NCBI GenBank assembly: GCA_964016875.1
Contig: OZ024721.1
Span: 7,755,001 to 7,819,000 of the forward strand
DNA length: 64,000 nucleotides
Direction: 5' to 3'
Source of the DNA: Fallopia convolvulus
Taxonomy: Eukaryota > Streptophyta > Magnoliopsida > Caryophyllales > Polygonaceae
The notes under the pieces were generated by a model that did not search any database, had not been told where the DNA came from, and worked only from the letters and a program-made list of their open reading frames with translations. Positions 46,130 through 58,490 of the stretch are shown piece by piece. Position 1 is the first letter of the stretch. The number at the start of each line of letters is the position of its first letter. Position numbers and translations under genes: made by a program.

Positions 46130-46951
46130 TTGGTTTTGATTTTGGAAAAATCCAATTATACCATAACCTCCATCATCCAACGTAGAAAAAAATCCTCCAA
46201 ATCTCCATTGGAGAATTCCGGCAACCTGTGTAGCGCAAGCCACCTGTGTCGACCGGCGACCGATTCCGCAAGCCACCATCGCGCAAGCCACCGACGACCA
46301 CCACCACGATAGATCGCGCAAGCCACCGGCGAGCCACCTAGCGTTCATCGCGGCTAGGGCGAACGGCGAGCGGCCAGGGCGAACGGCGACCGACGATAGA
46401 TCCTCTGCTCACCAGCGACCACCAGCGTGTTCTCACCAGCCACTAGTGTTTCGGCGACCGACGATAGATCCCCTGCTCACCGGCGACCACCAGCGGTAAG
46501 CAATTCCGGCGAATTAATTCGAAAATATACGTAAAACAATGCAATTCGTAACAACCAAACCCTACAGATTCTCTGTATATATACACTGTAATATAGTATA
46601 TAACGAATTGCTAAATGTATATACAAAATTGGTATGGCTGGATACTATTTGCAGTATTGTATCTATAATTAATGAAAATCTGTCTATTACATGTACAATT
46701 TGAATTATATATACATTCGATATTATCGTATATACATATAATTCACATTTAATATACATGAGTTATTTGTAAACTATTTTTATACATGTATACATGAGTA
46801 TGTGGTCTATATACATGATTATTATACATGGATTTGACATTAGTTTTTTATGCAGATATCTCAAGTAGAGCGGATTGTCAACATATTTTTGATTTCCATA
46901 CTTCGAACATTGGGGTTTAAGCGACCGAAGATTGGTGGCAATATTGAACAT
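46130..46951 (+). pseudogene. gene-like unit in the left arm, unknown protein
   Basis: A reading from ATG 46130 gives MVLILEKSNYTITSIIQRRK and continues as an Arg/Pro/His-rich sequence; the mirror copy (50825-50484) stays open for 113 codons. A donor GCG|GTAAGC lies at 46495/46496 and an acceptor TTTTTATGCAG|ATATC at 46855/46856. The second exon ends at a TAG near 46951. The same donor and acceptor occur at 63203 and 63777 in the third copy, which has an extra exon with ATGGCATCAG. No family is recognised; a captured host gene is possible. Confidence 0.45.
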
Positions 46952-47796
46952 TAGATCTTATGTTGTATCTATACACCTTTTTTTTGTTTCATTATGTAAT
47001 ATTTAATTTTTGGTTATACCGATACAAAATGATAATCAAGTATATATAGCTGAATTCATGTATATACTCTCATTTACTTATGTATACACATTTAAATTCA
47101 TGAATGCAATTCATAATTTCGCGTTAAAATATCAATACACTAGTATCATAAATATAAGAATCATGTTCTTGTATATACTTTTACGTACTTATGTATACAT
47201 TCAAAATTGAATAGAATTAATAAAAGAGTATTGTATAATCATTATAATATCATGTATATAACAAATAAAATCATGTATATGAGCAATTAGTTTCGTATAC
47301 AATTATGAATCATGTTATGAGCAACTGTATATAACAACTAAGAATCATGTATATAACCATTTGATTTCTTGTATACAATTCTGCGAGATTTAGTGTCGGA
47401 TTTAAAATTAATTGTTAAATTCCTATCATTACGGGATTTTATAATTTTTTGAAATAAATATGGAAATTAATGTAATCAATGAGAGCAAATTTGATATTTT
47501 TAAAAAATCCGAAAATTGGGTCAAATTCGATAGAAATTAATGTAATCATGAATATAACCACCCCCATAACCCACCTTCCTTTTTTGATTTTTCAATGGAA
47601 TTAATGAATCCGAAAATTAATAAATACTTGCTATAATTAAAGGATTGGGTTGAAATTTGAAATTGGGTCAATTTTAGATATGTAATCTGAGCCATCCAAT
47701 GGAATATCATCCAAAGGCCTACAATTGCTCTCTTGTTCTCTCATATTTAATTGTTCTCTATTGAACCTCAATCGATTGAGGTTCAATAGAGAACAA

Positions 47797-49191
47797 CTAG
47801 TTATCCTCGTCGTGCCCTGCACGATTATGACTCGATATTTTTTAGATATACTATAACAAAGATATTAATAAATAAAAATACAATATAAGCAATAAATTTG
47901 AATTGGTGATTTATATAAATTGTGAAAAAAGCATAATTCTAAATTAAAGATTTTGATAGAAAAATGAAAATAATGGGACATTTAATATGGATTAGCAAAT
48001 AAAATTGACTTGACATGTACGTATATTATCAAAAAAACATTACCGAGAAATTACAATTGTAATTGGCTAGATTTGTATGTAAATTATCAAAATAAATCAA
48101 AATTGAAAATTCAATGATATATCATAATTGAAATTTAAAGATTTGGCAACAAAAAGATTCGATCCTATCTAAATATCATAATGGGAAAAAATATAGATTA
48201 ACAAAAAAAATTCACTTGATTTGTACATAGATTGTAAAACTGTAACTCATTTTTTCTATATATTTATTATGATTCATTTTTTTAATACCGTAACTCATAT
48301 TGAAAAGTCAAAACAATGATAAGGTTGTCGAAAATATGTTAAGATTATCTCTTGACATATCTATTCTAAATCTTTTTTTTTAAATAAATATGTTAATTGT
48401 TAAATTTTCTGTTCAATTTATTCGTAATGTACATATGGTCATATGGATCAATAACGATTTATTATTAATTTTGTAATTTAAAAATATTATAGGATAAGAT
48501 CGCGGTCTATATTTATGTGAGTTTTTTTAGATTATATTGAAGAGTTGTTAGAATCGATCATGAAGATAGGTTAAATCTTATCCTATAAAATACATAAAAA
48601 AATATTTTTATGTCAATTTCGTGGAAATTAATTTTTACGAACCAACTTTTATTTCGCTAGAAAATAGGTTAACAGTTAATTTTTTTTGTCAATATATTTG
48701 TTTTGTAATTACATATATGATCATATCATATATATGGATTATTAACAATCTATTATTAATTTTGTAATTTAAAAATATTATTGGATAAGATATCGGTATA
48801 TATCTATATGAGTTTTTTTTGGTAGATTATATTGGAGAGTTGTTAGGATCATAAAGATATGGTAAAAAATATTTTTATATGTAAATTTCTGTAAATATGT
48901 AACTAAATTTCCAAAAAAATCATTATTGTAATCCAATATAAAATAAATTAAAAAATTGATTGAGATTTGTAGATTATGTGGCAATATGATGTGTACATAA
49001 TATATGAGTGATCGACATGGAAAATTTTTGACATGTGGACTATGACATGGAATATTTATAAAGACGTCTAAATTATAAGAAAATGACATGTGTAAAAATC
49101 TGAGGTGGCTTTATATAGGATCGACATGTGGCGAAATCCTAGGTGGCGCAATGAGAAGGCTCCAAACCTTATTGCTTTTATATATAGTAGA
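47797..49191 (-). mobile_element. non-autonomous Helitron, 1395 bp
   Basis: On the minus strand it starts TCTACTATATATAAAAGC after a host A and ends CTAG before a host T. A 6-bp hairpin TCGTGC-AGG-GCACGA lies nine bases before the CTAG. These are the three diagnostic features of Helitrons. It has no ORF. Internally 48420-48580 is repeated at 48700-48870. Removing it rebuilds the palindrome arm base for base (AACAA|TTAAATATG), confirming both ends and insertion between A and T without duplication. Confidence 0.95.
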
Positions 49192-51027
49192 TTAAATATG
49201 AGAGAACAAGAGAGCAATTGTAGGCCTTTGGATGATATTCCATTGGATGGCTCAGATTACATATCTAAAATTGACCCAATTTCAAATTCAACTCAATCCC
49301 TTAATTATAGCAAGTATTTATTAATTTTCGGATTTATTAATTTTCGGATTTATTAATTCCATTGAAAAATAAAAAAAGGAAGGTGGGATATGGGGGGTGG
49401 TTATATTCATGATTACATTAATTTCCATTGAATTTGACCCAATTTTCGGATTTTTTAAAAATCTCGAATTATAAAATCCCGGATTTATTAATTTCATGAT
49501 TACACTAATTTCCATATTTATTTCAAAAAATTATAAAATCCCGTAATTATAGGAATATAACAATTAAACTTAAATTCGGCACTAAATCTCGCAGAATTGT
49601 ATACAAGAAATCAATTGGTTATATACATGATTCTTAATTGTTATATACAGTTGCTCATAACATGATTCAAAATTGTATACGAAACCAATTGCTCATATAC
49701 ATGATTTTATTTGTTATATACATGATATTATAATGATTATACAATCCTCTTTTATTAATTCTATTCAATTTTGAATGTATACATAAGTACGTAAAAGTAT
49801 ATATAAGAACATGATTCTTATATTCATGATACTAGTGTATGTGTATTTTCACGCGAAATTATGAATTGCATTCATGAATTTAAATGTGTATACATAAGTA
49901 AATGAGAGTATATACATGAATTCAGCTATATATACATGATTGTCATTTTGTATCGGTATAACCAAAAATTAAATATTACATAATGAAACAAAAAAAAGGT
50001 GTATAGATACAACATAAGATCTAATGTTCAATATTGCCACCAATCTTCGATCGCTTAAACCCTAATGTTCGAAGTATGGAAATCAAAAATATGTTGCAAT
50101 CCGCTCTACTTGAGATATCTGCATAAAAAAACTAATGTCAAATCCATGTATACATGTATAATAATCATGTATATAGACCACATACTCATGTATACATGTA
50201 TAAAAATAGTTTACAAATAACTCATGTATATTAAATGTGAATTATATGTATATACGATAATATTGAATGTATATATAATTCAAATTGTACATGTAATAGA
50301 CAGGTTTTCATTAATTGTACATACAATACTACAAATAGTATCCAGCCATACCAATTTTGTATATACATTTAGCAATTCGTTATATACAATATTACAGTGT
50401 ATGTATACAGAGAATTTGTAGGGTTTGGTTGTTACGAATTGCATTGTTTTACGTATATTTTCGAATTAATTCGCCAGAATTGCTTACCGTTGGTGGTCGC
50501 CGGTGAGCAGGGGATCTATTGTCGGTCGTCGGAACACTAGTGGCTGGTGAGAACACGCTGGTGGTCGCCGGTGAGCAGAGGATCTATACCCTAGCCGCGA
50601 TGAACGCTGGGTGGCTCGTCGGTGGCTTGCGCGATCTATCGTGGTGGTGGTTGTCGGTGGCTTGCGCGATGGTGGTTTGCGGGATCGGTCGCCGGTCGCC
50701 AGTCGACACAGGTGGCTTGCGCTACACAGGTTGCCGGAATTCTCCAATGGAGATTTGGAGGATTTTTTTCTACGTTGGATGATGGAAGCTATGGTATAAT
50801 TGGATTTTTCCAAAATCAAAACCAAATTTTAATTATGGTAGTTAGTATGGAGTAAATCATGGGGAGAATATCTCTCCTATTTTTGGTTTTTTCCTATTTT
50901 TCTATTTTTGCTATTGTAGATACAAATCCCACCATCCATCCCAATCTCATCCAATGGATGAGATTTGTTCTCTTGTTCTCTATAGGATCTTGTTCTCTAT
51001 AGAACCTAACTCTATATATATAGTATT

Positions 51028-53184
51028 AGGTTCTATAGATACCCTTCTTAGAGTGCTACACAGTGACGGAATACAAATCGTTAGATCAAATTTAAATTAA
51101 TGGTTAAGATTAATTAGCAATTTGAGGGTGGAAGTGCAAAACACTAGATTATTTAGGCTGGAGTGATTTTAGGAAATAACAAGATTTTATTTTGATTTTC
51201 TTCTTTTTACAAAAAAATGCATAATAGTCTCTTTCTACAATCTCTTTCTACAGTTTCCATATCTCTCTCCCAATTTCAGTGGCCATCTGATCTTCTTCTC
51301 CGAGTTCTTTTCCGGCGTTTTCTCCGTTCACTTGTTCGGCATTCTCTATAGAAAGTATTGTCAGTCGATCAACCAAGTAATTTATAAGGTACGTTTATGT
51401 AAATATATGCATAATTTTGATGCATTTTAAACTAGATTTCGAGTTAGGGTTTTTAGTTTAGATTAGATTCAATAGGGATTTGCTTCAATTTCGAGTTTTA
51501 ATTTCAGTCTAACTTTGCTTAATCGTTCTCAAAATCGATTTAGGTGTTTTTATATGCCCAATTTTCATCCTTTATTATTGTTTGTAGTTTGATGATTTTT
51601 GTGGTGGATGTTGGACGATTGAAGAAAATCAAAAGAAAGTATTAATTATATTTTGTATATGTTTATGAGTCGAATTATTGGGAAATTTATATGAGTTTGG
51701 TGCGATACACGAATTTATTTACCTATATACACGTCTTTATTGGAGAATTAATCATATTTTGTATATGTTTATGAGTCGAATCATATTTTGCATGTTGTGG
51801 TTGTCGTTGGATCAGTTGGTGTATATACACGACTTTACTTAGCTGTATACATGATAAACTTTGTTTGTATAGATGTTTTTCTATATATTTACACATAAAT
51901 TTTTCATGATTTTAGTTTATATATTCACGATTTTATATGTACATTGTAATTATTAGATGTATACATGGTTATAAGCATTTGTGTGGTAATCTTTGTTTTT
52001 ATGTGACAATGCTCTACATGACTTTAATTTACATATACACGATTCTATTTACCTATATACATGGTAATGTTCTTCTTTATACATGATATTATCTATTTGT
52101 AATATAATCTTTGTTTGTATACATAATTTTAATTTACATATCTTTGATTCTAATTGGGCAACATCATGATTTATTACTTGTATATACATTAATTTATTGA
52201 ATGGTCATGTGCAGGTTCTTGGATTTATGACTAGTGTAGAAATATGATGTCATGAGAGACCAAATCATGTTGGCCGATTGGATGCAACTAAGGGGAAGAA
52301 GTTGAGATTTGTCTTAGGCTGCCACGGGGCTGGAAAGAAATTGTTAAAAGGGCAACCGATGAAAACAAGGAGTTTGTTAAGGAATGGAGAAAATACATTA
52401 GAAAGAAGAGTTGTGTTGATGTATAAGACCTTCTAAAGGTTTTAATTAATGCATGTACAATGGTGTTGCTTTGTCATTACTTGTCTAAATGAAGCCAAAG
52501 AGAAGTGAGCCGGAGTGTAAAGTCATGTATATACAAAGTCACAACCATGTATATATATATATATTCAAAACCATGTATATGCGTGTTCTACCACATTATT
52601 ACATAAATCGCAGTCCATAATTATAAATTAAAACTATTGTATACAGAAAAATAAAACCATGTATATATGCCAAAAACTATATATATATACGTATTCGAAT
52701 AAATTAATACATGAATTGAATTTGATAATTGCTCAAATCTACAACCATGAATACAGACATATAAAACAATGAATAATATATTCAATATCATGTATATACT
52801 CGATACAGATCATAATCATGTATATAAAAATTACAATCATGAATATAAATAACTGATTTCATGTATATGCCTGTGCGAGATTTCTCAAACACGAGAAAGG
52901 AAACTAATTTTATGTTTCCTAAAATTACGGGATATTTTAGATCTGAAATTAAAAATGACAAATGTAATAATGGATGGAGAAAATCACGAGAGTTGATTGC
53001 CATTTTTTTTTGCATATTTAAAAAAATCAAATATGGTAGTTTTTCTCTATCTAGGTAATTATTGCATACAAAATCCTCATAATATGATGGCTATTACCTA
53101 CAAATCTCACCGTAGATTATTTTTAATCCAACGCTCTACGATGCGTCACTCTGTAGCAATCTAACATTGGTCTTATTTGAACCT
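51028..53184. mobile_element. 2.16-kb TIR element, non-autonomous
   Basis: Both ends start AGGTTC and share GTGCTACACAGTGACG / TTGCTACAGAGTGACG within about 42 bp of degenerate terminal inverted repeat. The inner left end has the word AAATCGTTAGATCAAAT, common in Mutator-like ends. Inside, a first-exon-like stretch (51240-51388) ends in a donor ATAAG|GTACGT. After motif-rich sequence, an acceptor near 52215 leads to about 220 bp of higher complexity. Arrays of TATACACG (51700-52160) and CATGTATATA words (52530-52870) fill the intron-like parts. No transposase is present. It lies between TA tracts. Confidence 0.65.
52215..52435 (+). pseudogene. possible captured gene fragment, unrecognised
   Basis: This is the only stretch of coding-like complexity in the element at 51028-53184. 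One frame reads RPNHVGRLDATKGKKLRFVL followed by GCHGAGKKLLKGQPMK for about 60 codons. It follows a plausible acceptor (ATGTGCAG). I do not recognise the family. It could be a host exon picked up by the element or a relic of its own gene. Confidence 0.3.
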
Positions 53185-53277
53185 ATCCCTATATATATAG
53201 AGAGAGAGAGAGCGGATCACGTGCGAATGGGCGCTAGGGTGCAAAAAGAGAACGCATCTAAACCGTCGATCTAGCTT

Positions 53278-53314
53278 GAATTATTTGGACGCGCGAAGCG
53301 CGTCCAAATAATTC
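53278..53314. repeat. perfect 17-bp hairpin near the left end
   Basis: GAATTATTTGGACGCGC is followed by loop GAA and then its exact reverse complement. It lies just inside the left inverted repeat and upstream of the transposase gene. It could be a binding site, a terminator-like structure or part of the promoter. Confidence 0.9.
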
Positions 53315-53699
53315 ATAAAAAAAACCAGCGCGCGTGTAAACGAAACGCTACCAGACGTACTTGTTGCCCAAGCTAACCCGAAAGAAAGACAATTTTTTAT
53401 TCTCTTTCCAAATCAAAACCAAAAAACCTCTTTCTTCCTCTGCGAAAATAAAGCTTCTAAACTGGATTGAAACACAACGATTTACGATCTTCGAAAGGAG
53501 CTTTGTTCAGATTTACAATCCTGAAGATCTGACTCATTACGATTAATGGAACCAGGTAATAAATGATTTTTTCCCTGATTAAAACTAATACAACACGATT
53601 TTGAAAAGTTTCATTGCATATATCGTCAAAATTTGTTTATGTTTAAGCATTACCAATAGGAAAACTCCCATTTTATGGTTTTGAGGGTCATTGTTGTGA

Positions 53700-53870
53700 T
53701 TTATTTGAGAAGACTGTACATTAGTTCACATTTGTTCAGACATATCTCGGATTTGTTCATTGATATTACACATTTGTTAATCCAAAATTTGTTCATAGAT
53801 ATCAAGCATTTGTTGATAGATATCACGGATTTGTTCATACCTATCATGTGTTTGTTCAATAATATCAATT
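53700..53870 (-). repeat. ATTTGTTCAT array in transposase intron 1
   Basis: About seven copies of TTTGTTCATAGATATCA-like units, period 20-24 bp, lie in intron 1 (53556-53925). They run in the opposite direction to the arrays elsewhere in the element. Confidence 0.85.
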
Positions 53871-54824
53871 GTACGTGTAGTGTATACAATTGCGTATTTA
53901 CATGTTTCTTTTCCCTATAATGAAGGAAAAATAGAAGATAAAAAGGAATTAAAGATCGTGATCTCGCCTGGCAACACACATTACTACATACCATTTTGTG
54001 ATTACAACTTAAGACCTAAAGAGGGGATGTTGTTTAAAACCTGAAAACAAGGAGTAAATTTCTACAAGGCATACGCAGATGCATGTGGTTTCCAAGCACG
54101 TGCTGGTACAATTACAAAGTCTTCAGATGGAACTAACACTACAGTTTGGAAATACATGTTGTGTAATCGGGCAGGATTTAAAAACTCAACTAAAAAAGAA
54201 GAAGACAAAGAAGATGATGAAGATAATGATGAAGAAGATGATGAAGAGAATCATGATGAAGAAGGACAACAAGGAACAGTGAAAAAGCAAAAAAGAGTAA
54301 CCAAAAGGTGTGGTTGCATTGCTAAACTGGCTATGAGACTTTCTGGAAGAAACAGATATGTTGTTAAGAAATTTGAAGAGTGTCACACCCATATTATGTT
54401 TGAAGATGGACAAAAACACTTTGCAAAGAGCAATAGGAAACTGACCTCCTTCCATGAAGATTTAATCATGAATTGCATACGAGCAAACATTGGTACAAGC
54501 AAGTCATACAAAGTCTACAAGGAGTTTGTTGGTTCATATGCAAAAATTGGTGCAACTATAATTGATTTCAAGAATTTTAAAAGAGATCTGAACTCCTTCA
54601 TGATTGGGTGTGATGCTCAAATGGTTATTGACAACTTGTTCAAGAAAAAAGAAAGATGTGACGCTTTTTTCTTTGAATATGATGTTGATGAACAACATCA
54701 ATTAACCAAATTATTCTGGTGTGATCCTATTGCAAGGAAGAACTTCCCATATTTTGGAGATGTTGTCTCAACTGATGCAACATACAAATCAAACAGGTAT
54801 GAAAAAGCTTATTTTTGATGAACA

Positions 54825-54995
54825 AATTAATTCTTATGATGAACAAATCGTATATACTGATGAACAAAATTAATACTTGCCTTCAGGAATTTACAATGAA
54901 CAAATTAATTCTTTTGATGAACAAATCGTATTTTTTGATGAACAAATCGTACATACTGATGAACAAAATCACATATATTGATGAACAAATTTAAT
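54825..54995 (+). repeat. GATGAACAAAT array in transposase intron 2
   Basis: About seven copies of GATGAACAAAT with short AT-rich spacers fill most of intron 2 (54797-55008). Confidence 0.88.
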
Positions 54996-56499
54996 TATGT
55001 GCCTTCAGGTATGAAATGGTGTTTGTACCATTCATAGGGGTTGACAACAACAAGAAGAGCATTACTTTTGCCTTTGGGTTGCTTCTAAAAGAAGATATTG
55101 AATCTTATGTCTGGCTATTCCGAAAATTCAAAGATGCAATGAGGGGCCATGAACCATTTGTCATTCTCACTGATCAAGATCATGCAGTAAGAGTGGCAAT
55201 TGAAAAGGTTTTTGAAAAGCTTGTGCATCGTTTCTGCATGTGGCATATCATGTTCAAGGTACCGTCAAAGGTTACAAATGATGTGTATAACAATGATCAA
55301 TTCAGAAGCAAGTTCAACAAGCTTGTTTAGAGCAATGAAATTAGCCGGAAAGAGTTTGAAGAAACTTGGCATTCCATTATTGCTGAATTTGGACTTGAGT
55401 CAAACACTTGGTTGCCGCTGATGTTTGAGCTACGTCACTTATGGATCCCTGCATACTTCAATGATGTAAACATGGGTGGACTTCTTAGAACAACTTCAAG
55501 GTCTGAGAGCCAGAACTTCTTCTTCTCGCATTTCATTGGATCCACATCTTCTCTAGTTATCTTCATGATGCAGTTTGAGTGTGCAATTGATTCCCAAAGG
55601 CACAATAAGCAGAGGTTAGACTTTGAAACATCAACAAGCTCCCCCACTCTAATGAAACCATTGGATCTAGAGAAACATTATGCATCTGTTTACACCATAA
55701 ATGTCTTCTATGACGTCCAGACAGAAATTGTTGCTTCTGTATTTGAATGTGGTCTAAGCAATTTGTTCAAGGAAGACAACATTCACGAGTATCACATCAA
55801 CGGGCAGTTTGGGAAGGTACATGTTGTGAAACATGAGCTTCAAAACGAAGAGTTCATTTGCTCATGCAATAAGTTCATCAATATCGGGATTCCATGCTGC
55901 CATATGTTTTTCGTATTCAAAAACATTGGCTTGAGGAAGGTGCCAACTAAGTACATCAAGAATAGATGGACGAAGACATCAAATTTGACTCCTACTTTTG
56001 AGATAGAAGGTTCAACAATTGAACAATGTGATGTGATGAATGAGAAGAAGTTGTTGATTGCTGATTTATTGGGCGAGGTACATTCTTGCATTAATGTCAT
56101 AGGGGACAACACCGAACACCTCAAAGAGCTAATATGTTTCTTGAAGGAAAAAAAGGAAACATTTCTGAGCTTATTGGGAGGAGAATCATCTACATCAACA
56201 AGGAAGAGTTCAATCCAAACATTCTTGGGAAGCAGACCGAGTGTTATTGAGGTACACCCTCATGAACGAGCAATGACAAAGGGCAGGAAGAAAGAAGGGC
56301 GTACTATGGGAGGTAAAGAGAAGGCAATGAAGAAAGCAAACAAGGAGCAAAGGGCTTGTGCAAAATGCAATAAGCTTGTACACAACAGCAGGACATGCAC
56401 TTATGTTCCCAATTAGATCTCTCATTAATCATTGATTTCTGATACATAATTGTTGCATTAGGGTGAAATGCATAGTATTCTTAATTGTCGCATTATCAA

Positions 56500-56960
56500 T
56501 GAACAAAATTCTGGATGTGGATGAACAATTAGCAGTTAGTAATGAACAAATTTACTACATAATGAACAAAACCCTTTCATTCTTCAATAAAAGTGTATGA
56601 ACAAAAAACTTATGTTTTGATGAACAAATCTAAGTTATGGATGAACAAATCATAGATATTTATGAACAAATTATGAACCCCATTCTCAATCGATGAACAA
56701 ATCGAATGTATTGATGAACAAATCTAATGTGTTGATGAACAAATCAAACGTACCGATGAACAAATCTTAGGTGCTGATGAAAAAATTACGATAAAACATG
56801 TTTCTCTGAATCAAATGTCACTCTTAACACAAAAAGAACTTGTTCAATAACCATCATAATGACCAATCACAATTTCATTCTTCAACAAAAATTCAATCTC
56901 AATCGATGAACAAATCGAAGGTGCTGATGAACAAATCGAAGGTATCGATGAACAAATTAG
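56500..56960 (+). repeat. ATGAACAAAT array between the convergent genes
   Basis: More than fifteen copies of TGATGAACAAAT-like words with 8-15 bp variable spacers lie in the gap between the transposase and ULP-like gene ends. They share one orientation on the plus strand. The array is degenerate, not a perfect satellite. Confidence 0.9.
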
Positions 56961-58309
56961 GATAAAATCATGTTTTCTAAATCAAAATGTATAACACAAA
57001 AAAACCTGTTCAATAACCATCATTCACATTCCACAACTAAATAAAAAGAAAAACCAAATATCTGCACCATTCAATCCATACAAAAACACCATAAACTGTA
57101 TTCTAAACACAAACCATACAAAAACACTAAAACCATTTCCAAACTGTTTTCAACAAACACGTGTCATTGTACATCACTTCTTATTCTTTGCCTTCCTTGT
57201 AAGAGGAGCACGAGATGCGACTGTCGGTTTACACGGGACAAATTCTTGAACAAGCTTTTCAGCTGTTGCCTTGTGCTCATTCAATGGACTCAACAACAAC
57301 TCATTACAGTACCTTATCCTCAAGTCATCAAGTTGATGTTGATCGTGTTTATTGATTCCACATTCCCAACCAGACAAGCCGCTGCTGAAGTACGTTTCCA
57401 TGTGCCGCATCATAAAAATTCCACAGTCAGTCTTGTTTCTGGTATCTCTCCATTTCATCACAAGACGTTCATATGGAACCCTATCCACATCCTCAAACAA
57501 AGTAGCCCTCGCATCCATCTTGAACGTCTTCAAAAGCTCGACAAAGAGCATTCTCTAAAAAATAACAATTTTGAATCCTCATCACTAAAATCCTTGCTCA
57601 GTGGAAAGGCCTGCAAAATACATATAAGTATAAATTAGATTGAAAAAATCAGAAAGTCATTAAAATAAGACAATGTGAATATAAATGACCTTTTTTCTTA
57701 CCAAATCCTCAGGAGCCATAAAAAACCTCAAGGGTTTTGAGTCGCTTTCCACTTCTCTTGAATATTGAGATAACTACTCCAAAGCCCGATGATATTTGAT
57801 TCCACTTCAGATTTTACCGCCATTGATACAAAATCCTTTTTCATGGCGGATACATGCATCATCTTAAAGATTTCAACACTACACAAATCAGAAACATAAA
57901 AACAAAAAAAATGATCAATTTTAATAATAAAATCAACTTGAAAGATATAAAAAGAGCAATATGTAAAGAAAAAAAATATTATTCTACGCATTGTTACCCT
58001 CTTTGATCAGGAATGTCTTCAATCAACCAATAGAACAATTTCTTGGCTGCAGGAGATACTTTTTCTGTCAAAACAACACTCCTTCCCATGTAAGGTGACT
58101 TCACATAATCAGAAGGCTTAGATATTCTTTTATCAAGTACATCCTCACCAGTAAGTTTAACACCAACGAGAGTGTCAATCGAACTAGAACCAACCTCTTG
58201 CGCCTCATTATTGATCTACAAATGTAAAAAACACATATTATTCATGACACAAACTACATACAAAATCAATGGAAAAATGTCCTATAACCTATGAACCCCT
58301 AAGAAAAAA

Positions 58310-58490
58310 CCAATGAACAAATGTTAGTTTGTGATGAACAAATGCTAGTTTCTGATGAACAAAGGTTAGTTTGTCATGAACAAAATGCTAGTTTCTGATG
58401 AACAAATGCTAGTTTGTGATGAACAAATGCTAGTTTGTGATGAACAAATGTTATTTTGTGTTGAACAAATCAGAAATATCAATGAACAAA
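58310..58490 (+). repeat. 21-bp motif array, ULP intron
   Basis: Tandem units close to TGATGAACAAATGCTAGTTTG repeat with a 21-bp period. The array sits right after the coiled-coil exon, and its minus-strand reading adds a meaningless Cys/Ser-rich tail to that exon. Confidence 0.9.

Larger units (their letters stand above)
45948..51007. mobile_element. giant foldback element (1.83-kb arms, no spacer)
   Basis: The left arm 45948-47773 and right arm 47774-51007 are reverse complements once the Helitron 47797-49191 is removed (1826 and 1839 bp). The centre is AACCTCAATC|GATTGAGGTT. Both outer ends are AGGTTCTATAG next to TA tracts. Arms differ by scattered substitutions and small gaps, so it is not a simple copy artefact. 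Each arm holds a GC-rich Arg/Pro-rich exon, an intron filled with CATGTATATAC-like words, and a small exon. A related arm lies at 62723-64000. Confidence 0.93.
53546..56416 (+). pseudogene. FAR1-like MULE transposase
   Basis: Exons are 53546-53555, 53926-54796 and 55009-56416, with phases that fit. The protein starts MEPGKIEDKKELKIVISPG. The FAR1 zinc-binding domain follows (VNFYKAYADACGFQ, MLCNRAGFKN, RCGCIAKLAMR, FEECHTHIMF), then an acidic insert. The MULE DDE domain has Asp at 54774 (STDATYKSNRY), Asp at 55172 (ILTDQDHAV) and Glu at 55505 (SESQNFF). A SWIM finger (CSCNKFINIGIPCCHMF) and a terminal CX2CX4HX4C knuckle (CAKCNKLVHNSRTC) complete it. Two stops break it: TGA 54042-54044, where Trp is expected, and TAG 55328-55330. 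All catalytic residues remain. Introns contain ATGAACAAAT arrays. Confidence 0.92.
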
